A stretch of DNA of 11,332 bases. Origin: Bacteroidia bacterium (lineage in GTDB: Bacteria; Bacteroidota; Bacteroidia; Bacteroidales; BM523). The DNA is taken from the NCBI GenBank assembly GCA_016209245.1, contig JACQWN010000124.1, positions 1 through 11,332 on the forward strand, read 5' to 3'. The notes under the pieces were generated by a model. The model saw nothing but the letters and a program-made list of their open reading frames with translations. It was not told the origin of the DNA and did not search any database. Position 1 is the first letter of the stretch; each line of letters starts with the position of its first letter. Positions 9,401 to 11,332 of the stretch are shown in pieces. Position numbers and translations under genes: made by a program.

Positions 9401-10801
9401 TTGAATAACTGAAGATGCATAGTCGGAGGAATTATTTTCCGGATTATCTACCAGTGAAGTTATTCCCCACTCATAAACACCATTGGAATTAATCTTGAGT
9501 AAAAATATATCAGTACTACAAAAACCTGTTACAATATACCCACCATCAAAAGTTTGTTTAATTGAATGGGCAGCGCTTGTGGCGCAAAGGTTCATTACAA
9601 TATCATCATAAGTATGTGACCATTGAATATAGCCGGCTTTATCTATTTTTTGAACATATACTTTACCACTGCGAGAACCGGCAGCTACAAAACCACTGTC
9701 GATTGTCTGAATAATTGAGTTACCAGTATCGCTTCCCATTCCATAAACATTTTGAAAATATAAAGGAAATGATGGTTGCGGTTGTGTTATTGTAAAATAG
9801 GGGAAAATGCTACAACCTGCAGAATCAGTTATAGCACAAGAGTAATAGCCAGCAAAAAGGTTATTGATGTTTGAAGAAGTTGCACTCGTATTCCATTGAA
9901 AAGTAATTGGTTGATTTGTAGTGGTTACTGAAAGATCAATATTGCCATCTTCACAACCAAAACATGTGGCATTAACCGTTGTTCCACCCCATGTCATTGT
10001 ACCCTTACATGCGGAAGAAGAATTGTATTTTAAAATAACCAAACCGTTTCCGCTTTGAACAGCAGTAACAGTTATACATCCTTGTGGTATCAAACTAGAA
10101 CCACCACCTCCTCCTGCGGGTGAATTATTACTACCACAACCCGTGCTCATACCTGCGCCGCCACCTCCACCATAATAACCACCACCACCACCTCCTCCAA
10201 AGCCATAATTACTTGTACAATTATATATTCCTCCATTACCACCATTTCCTATATTTCCAACTGCTCCTGGATATGACCCACTACCACCCGAACCTCCGGT
10301 TAATTGAGTTCCACCTCCACCACAACCGGAACATCCGCAAGTATAACCTGTAATACCACCTCCATCTCCGCCTTCGATGGGAGATGAACAGCAAGTTCCC
10401 TTAGCTCCTCCACCTCCTCCACCTGCAACAATAAATCGGTTGTTTAATCCAGTTCCTCCCCTTCTTATATCTGATGCACCACCTCCATTACCAGCGGAAT
10501 TTTCTGAACAATTACCTCCAGTTCCACCACCATTGTATCCATTTGTACCACCAACATAAATAGATAGGGTTTCACTAGGTGTGACACTAATCGTTCCATA
10601 TATTAACCCACCCATTCCTCCTTCTGCACCCCCTGATGGACTTCCCCCATCTGCCCCTCGAATATAAACAACTAAAGAGTCAACATCACTGGGCACCACA
10701 AAAATTTGCTGTGAGCCGGTGAAGTAGAAGGTGTCCACTACCATTTGCGCGTTGCAGTTTGTAATTGCTGCAATGGCTATAACAAGTAAAAATTTTCTCA
10801 T
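3473..10801 (-). CDS. giant T9SS-secreted multidomain surface protein (SprB/PKD adhesin), 2442 aa
   Basis: This is a predicted surface adhesin or matrix protein. Reading from ATG 10801: a signal peptide (1-19, MRKFLLVIAIAAITNCNAQ); a glycine-rich ALK/LTK-like domain (about 20-262); one SprB repeat (266-343); seven propeller-like repeats (about 346-725); eight SprB repeats (about 775-1375); two fibronectin-III-like domains (about 1382-1560); a further SprB repeat (about 1567-1641); five PKD domains alternating with four SprB units (1646-2345); and a T9SS type A C-terminal domain (about 2360-2442, with IIPNPNSGNFILR and LNVLGQEVW). SprB units are recognised by xCxxxxGxASVxxSGGxxPYxYxWSNG and AGxYxVTVTD. 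Known biology: SprB-repeat proteins with such tails are exported by the T9SS and attached outside the cell, for example the gliding adhesin SprB of Flavobacterium johnsoniae. I infer the same route, not the same job; ligand and gliding role are unknown. The signal peptide lacks a proper lipobox (ITNC), so signal peptidase I cleavage is more likely. Repetitive DNA could cause assembly error. Confidence 0.93.
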   Translation of the reverse strand: MRKFLLVIAIAAITNCNAQMVVDTFYFTGSQQIFVVPSDVDSLVVYIRGADGGSPSGGAEGGMGGLIYGTISVTPSETLSIYVGGTNGYNGGGTGGNCSENSAGNGGGASDIRRGGTGLNNRFIVAGGGGGGAKGTCCSSPIEGGDGGGITGYTCGCSGCGGGGTQLTGGSGGSGSYPGAVGNIGNGGNGGIYNCTSNYGFGGGGGGGYYGGGGGAGMSTGCGSNNSPAGGGGGSSLIPQGCITVTAVQSGNGLVILKYNSSSACKGTMTWGGTTVNATCFGCEDGNIDLSVTTTNQPITFQWNTSATSSNINNLFAGYYSCAITDSAGCSIFPYFTITQPQPSFPLYFQNVYGMGSDTGNSIIQTIDSGFVAAGSRSGKVYVQKIDKAGYIQWSHTYDDIVMNLCATSAAHSIKQTFDGGYIVTGFCSTDIFLLKINSNGVYEWGITSLVDNPENNSSDYASSVIQTSDSGYVIAGATKAMKCSGVQSCSSSSFAITKFNINGSINWYKLFHTGCYNCNSGMWPRSGSAKSIIQAPGGLVAAGWMDIENRQVALLKIDNNGNVIGSQTYGGSGSMDEEGNSVVQTTDGGFLIAGYTKSFGAGNSDFYLIKTAASGNVQWSKTYGGTDADVAYSVKQTPDGGYIVLGETKNFGSGWGNADIYLLKTDASGNLEWAKVYGGYENEQAREIQVCTDGGYIIAGTTNSYGSGTSDIYLLRTDINGNLPGCEPTDVTALTQIANAATVTYIPTLTEQSYTGENDIFLTHSYANTPWVSPSISTAMSSTGESACQSSDGAASVNASDGTAPYAYYWSNGANTYQVTNLTSQIYSVTVTDSKGCANKDSVTVFGFTPPSVSVATIAESACLAADGIAALTVTGGNPPYSFAWSNLTGFENLSGLTAGAYFVTVTDSVNCTVKDTAVIAGFTPPIITLTGVNPSGCGASNGAVILSISGGQSPFIYQWNTGSSTQNLTNKPAGVYAVSVTDNNGCLVTGNVQLTDPSSLAINVSYTDVTVCGGNDGTASVTATGGNTPYTYQWSNLTGFGNLSGLSAGNYAVTVTDNSGCTRVGYAVITTPQSLVLTVTTTAANCDSANGSASITASGGTNPYSYLWSNGANLTGFGNLSGLSAGIYVVTVTDSIGCSGSTAVPVSNSSGLTVVPSVNNTSCYGNSNGSISLSVSGGNAPYSYQWSNGSSSNAAANLQAGPYEVTVTDADTCMVALSIYVGQPQPIIANVSVNNATCGSADGIASVSPSGGNSPYSYFWSNGASTSVVAGLAAGIYAVSVVDSLGCGAAASAVIGENGSPNITLNAIAQNSCGSGGGSIDIAVTGGIPPYTYQWSNGAVTQDISNLYAGTYAVTVTGSNGCKALATYTITGQQPQQQPVCLVTTDANSCNNIVVWERVQLSGISHYNIYRETTQSGVYQLAATIPFSQLSQFTDINSNAQLHSWRYKMSAVDTCGNESMESPPHQTIHLTANLGVGNTVNLIWNHYDGFLYDTYYIWRYKASTGWLVIDSISSNLNSYTDTIPGIGTVKYFIEAPSPEVCTASAKAQNHNGSRSNVKLKNLAGTNLIAIISTTDDGGACDGTANAMPIGGQAPYTYQWSSPGNQNYETVTELCEGDYSVTVTDVSGDFTVQTFSINVCPKPEADFAVSQTSGNAPLHVDFFDISANMPDSVYWTFYGATPISSTLPEPANIVYNSIGTFTVKLVASNTCGSDVEIKSGYITVTSSGGSPLNTYLWSDSSATTAATAVNLCADIYSVTVMDAAGDSYIATVQIPFVNTCLAPIADFAASQTNGTAPMTVDFIDLSDNAPASYQWTFYGAVPQTDTIANPVSITYNTPGTYSVKLLASNSCGSDVEIKSGYITVTSSGGSPLSVVITAVAADSGNCEGIASVAASGGTSPYTYLWSDSLSTSTATAVNLCAGIYSVTVTDADGNSYIAMVQIQLVNICLAPITDFAASQTNGTAPMTVDFIDLSNNSPTSYQWTFYGANPQTDTVANPVSITYNTPGTYSVKLLTSNSYGSDVEIKSGYITVTSSGGSPLTAIATVAAADSGNCEGIASITASGGTPPYAYLWSDSAATTTATAVNLCDGIYSVTVTDADGNNYIGTAPMTVDFIDLSGNAPDSYQWTFYGGAPQTDTVANPVSITYNTPGTYSVKLLTSNSCGSDVEIKSGYITVTSAGGSPLTAVATVATADSGNCEGIAAVTASGGTPPYTYLWSDSVATAIATAINLCADIYNVTVTDADGNSYIAMVQIPFVNTCLAPIADFAASQTNGTAPMTVDFIDLSSNSPTSYQWTFYGGAPQTDTVANPVNIIYNTSGTYSVKLIASNSCESDVEIKNGYITVIQNIGIEEHQVLDLMIQIIPNPNSGNFILRITNNETGLTNFEVKILNVLGQEVWKVASNAHHQAINEIPVNIKPVTGIYNVLVITEKGVWNGKVVIQ
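3476..3724 (-). other. T9SS type A C-terminal sorting domain
   Basis: Residues about 2360-2442 show the type A pattern: IIPNPNSGNFILRI, then FEVKILNVLGQEVWK, then VNIKPVTGIYNVLVI and a final GKVVIQ strand. In this family the domain directs passage through the T9SS outer-membrane channel and is normally removed by a PorU-type sortase when the cargo is attached to A-LPS. The domain is complete to the stop codon at 3473-3475. Confidence 0.93.
3767..5866 (-). repeat. amplified 504-bp SprB-PKD module array
   Basis: Five PKD domains (core SYQWTFYG, NPVSITYNTPGTYSVKL, ending SDVEIKSGYITV) alternate with four SprB units (YTYLWSDS, NLCAGIYSVTVTDADG). The conserved DNA anchor ACATC inside each PKD 3' segment lies at 3795, 4299, 4731, 5235 and 5655, giving steps of 504, 432, 504 and 420 bp. 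The full module is therefore 504 bp (168 codons), and the two short steps are in-frame losses of 72 and 84 bp. The copies are strongly alike at DNA level apart from PKD1, which points to recent amplification by unequal recombination. Confidence 0.9.
6122..6658 (-). other. two fibronectin type III-like domains
   Basis: Residues about 1382-1560 read as two Ig-like beta domains. The first contains VVWERVQLSGISHYNIYRE and WRYKMSAVDTCGNES. The second contains TVNLIWNHYDG, YYIWRYK and VKYFIEAPSPE. The W...Y.IYR and Y.I.A.D patterns are typical of the FN3-like domains found between SprB repeats in T9SS cargo. They probably act as spacers or binding modules. Confidence 0.6.
7428..7460. repeat. palindromic element copy A (15-3-15 perfect inverted repeat)
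   Basis: The left arm AAACCTGACAGGTTT (7428-7442) and right arm AAACCTGTCAGGTTT (7446-7460) are exact reverse complements around a CCA loop. Each arm is itself a palindrome around its central base. On the coding strand it reads NLTGFGNLSGL (from Asn1115). Here it follows an intact WSNGA, so the loop is about three residues longer than in the other two copies. Confidence 0.95.
7659..7691. repeat. palindromic element copy B (15-3-15 perfect inverted repeat)
   Basis: This copy has the same arms as copy A (7659-7673 and 7677-7691) with a CCA loop, and all 33 bp are identical to copy A. It encodes NLTGFGNLSGL from Asn1038, replacing the GASTSVVAGL-type loop of ordinary SprB units without changing the length. 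Confidence 0.95.
8109..8141. repeat. palindromic element copy C (15-3-15 perfect inverted repeat)
   Basis: The arms at 8109-8123 and 8127-8141 are identical to copies A and B; only the first base of the loop differs (TCA instead of CCA), which changes Gly to Glu in NLTGFENLSGL (Asn888 onward). It lies in a SprB unit whose surrounding DNA has diverged from the other two. Confidence 0.95.
8321..8348. repeat. heptanucleotide tandem repeat, four imperfect units
   Basis: Four 7-bp units of the GATTTGA type lie head to tail, with one or two changes each. They encode QVTNLTSQI (residues 819-827) in the first unit of the eight-repeat SprB array, in the same WSN-to-AGxY loop that holds the palindromes in other units. 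Confidence 0.7.
8627..9766 (-). other. seven propeller-like repeats in the giant protein
   Basis: Seven repeats of roughly 50-65 residues share the pattern xxSVxQTxDGGYIxAGxTxSFGxGxxDxYLxKxDxxGNxxWxKxYGG. They start near residues 346, 409, 461, 530, 579, 632 and 686. Repeats 5 to 7 are close to each other; repeats 1 to 4 have diverged and carry insertions, including Cys-rich ones near 484-520. Seven such four-strand units would make one closed seven-bladed beta-propeller, probably a ligand-binding module. The fold is inferred from the count and pattern. Confidence 0.65.
10016..10744 (-). other. glycine-rich ALK/LTK-like domain of the giant protein
   Basis: Residues about 20-262 show the signature of the bacterial glycine-rich family related to the glycine-rich domain of animal ALK/LTK receptors. 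There is a leading beta strand region (VDSLVVYIRGADGG), then GGGASDIR, RFIVAGGGGGG, several Gly runs (GGGGGGGYYGGGGG at about 202-215) and a closing GGGGSSLI strand. About nine cysteines (including 98, 137, 138, 155, 157, 160, 195, 222 and 242) could form disulfides after export. In ALK the Gly runs pack as polyglycine-II helices; that this copy does so is inference. On the plus strand the stretch reads as CCACC-rich DNA. Confidence 0.75.
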
Positions 10802-11058
10802 AATAATATTATTATTTTCCCCTTCAGCCCCAAAAAGGAGAGTTTATAAAATAAAAAAGCGTGGTGCTATTAACCTTATCCGCTACCGAGGTACTGGTAT
10901 ACCCACTACTGCAAATAAGTTTAGCCCACGCTGTCGCGTGAGCGTTTCACTTATTACACTTGCAGTAGTTGAAAATTACCAGTTTTCGGCAGCAAGAATA
11001 AAAGCTAAACCCTTTTGATTTAATATTTCAGCATTTTATGTAATTATTTAAATTGGGT
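10802..11058. other. intergenic region upstream of the giant gene
   Basis: This 257-bp gap lies between the nuclease/transposase gene and the giant gene, both read leftward. Most of it is taken up by the long hairpin described separately. The 60 bp nearest the giant gene's start are A/T-rich apart from a C/G cluster (CCCCTTCAGCCCC near 10820). I could not identify a convincing Bacteroidota promoter or a Shine-Dalgarno sequence. Confidence 0.55.
10876..11001. repeat. long imperfect inverted repeat (possible dispersed element or structured RNA)
   Basis: Nested pairing arms are TTAT 10876-10879/ATAA 10998-11001, GCT 10882-10884/AGC 10991-10993, CCGA 10886-10889/TCGG 10986-10989, ACTGGTA 10893-10899/TACCAGT 10977-10983, ACTACTGCA 10905-10913/TGCAGTAGT 10961-10969, AATAAGT 10914-10920/ACTTATT 10949-10955 and CACGC 10927-10931/GCGTG 10936-10940, closing on a TGTC tetraloop. 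The structure spans about 125 nt on either strand. In a leftward transcript it would lie downstream of the nuclease gene and end about 75 nt before the giant gene's ATG. It could be a small non-autonomous mobile element, a structured leader, or part of a terminator; no T run follows it. Confidence 0.7.
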
Positions 11059-11332
11059 TTATATTTTTTCTATTTCTTCTATTGATAACCCGGTAATTTT
11101 TGCAATTGTTTGTATATCGAATCCTTCTGCTTTTGCATTTTTTGCTATTTCAAAATCACGTTCTCTTTTCGCAAATTTAATATAAATTTCCTTAGCTATT
11201 CTTCGGGATTCATCAATTTTTGCATTATTACGTTCTTCGGGTGTAATTTGAGCTTCGTCAATTATTTCTGCAACTTTTTTAATTGCGGTTTTATTTATAT
11301 TGATATCCGGATGCTCAGGATTGTGAATTGAT
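11059..11332 (-). CDS. PD-(D/E)XK nuclease family transposase (Rpn-like), C-terminal part
   Basis: This frame is open from the right window edge to TAA at 11059-11061 and gives 90 residues. It contains TPEERNNAKIDESRR, then FAKRERDFEIAKNAKAEG and a final helix-turn-helix-like FDIQTIAKITGLSIEEIEKI. This tail (repeated AK.A...G, then IA.ITGLS.EEIEKI) is typical of the C-terminal part of Rpn/PDDEXK_2 recombination-promoting nucleases, often labelled putative transposases and present in many copies in Bacteroidota. The catalytic nuclease domain lies beyond the window, so activity cannot be judged. It is read in the same direction as the giant gene, 257 bp upstream of it. Confidence 0.75.
   Translation of the reverse strand, partial: SIHNPEHPDININKTAIKKVAEIIDEAQITPEERNNAKIDESRRIAKEIYIKFAKRERDFEIAKNAKAEGFDIQTIAKITGLSIEEIEKI

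Noticed and set aside
10120..10559. Plus-strand frames encoding His/Tyr-rich and Pro-rich peptides
   Set aside because: They are antisense readings of the glycine-codon runs in the N-terminal domain; Gly codons read as Pro, Thr or His on the other strand.
10745..10801. Lipoprotein signal in the giant protein (Cys16)
   Set aside because: Residues before the Cys are ITN, not a lipobox with small residues at -1; NCNAQ suits signal peptidase I, and T9SS cargo normally uses it.
10731..11018. 95-aa plus-strand frame over the giant gene's start and the long hairpin
   Set aside because: It crosses the signal-peptide codons of the giant gene in antisense and consists largely of the inverted repeat; the open frame is a by-product of that element.
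11110..11331. 73-aa plus-strand Phe/Cys-rich frame at the right edge
   Set aside because: It is antisense to the nuclease/transposase C-terminus, which has a recognisable family pattern on the minus strand.

Overview
The window comes from a member of the Bacteroidota. The evidence is a giant secreted protein ending in a type IX secretion system (T9SS) type A sorting domain, long runs of SprB-type repeats, a TPR/transmembrane/SpoIIE phosphatase of the kind common in that phylum, and start codons without Shine-Dalgarno sequences. The exact genus cannot be read from the sequence. The left 3.4 kb looks clearly more AT-rich than the giant gene.

Layout. Positions 1-690 (+) hold the tail of an open frame and an unrecognised 177-aa protein. 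Positions 833-3003 (-) hold one ancestral gene for a signal-peptide/TPR/TM/SpoIIE phosphatase. It is now split in two by a perfect 56-bp tandem duplication; removing one copy restores a single 704-codon frame. Divergent from it, 3044-3393 (+) is a tight pair of very small membrane-protein genes. Positions 3473-10801 (-) are one 2442-aa cell-surface protein. In order it carries a signal peptide, a glycine-rich ALK/LTK-like domain, one SprB repeat, seven propeller-like repeats, eight SprB repeats, two fibronectin-III-like domains, a further SprB repeat, five PKD domains alternating with four SprB units, and the T9SS sorting domain. Positions 10802-11058 are intergenic and contain a long imperfect hairpin. 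Positions 11059-11332 (-) are the C-terminal end of a PD-(D/E)XK nuclease/transposase (Rpn-like) gene cut by the window edge.

How it fits together. The giant protein is probably exported by the Sec pathway, carried across the outer membrane by the T9SS and anchored at the surface, as an adhesin or matrix component. No T9SS machinery is encoded here. The phosphatase would sense something through its periplasmic TPR domain and act on a cytoplasmic phosphoprotein, but nothing in the window ties it to the adhesin.

The most interesting signals are repeat-driven. A perfect 15-bp inverted repeat occurs three times inside the adhesin's reading frame, always in the same loop of the SprB fold. A 7-bp tandem repeat occupies that same loop in a fourth SprB unit. 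A 504-bp SprB-PKD module has been amplified and then trimmed by in-frame deletions of 84 and 72 bp. The phosphatase gene is broken by a potentially reversible duplication.
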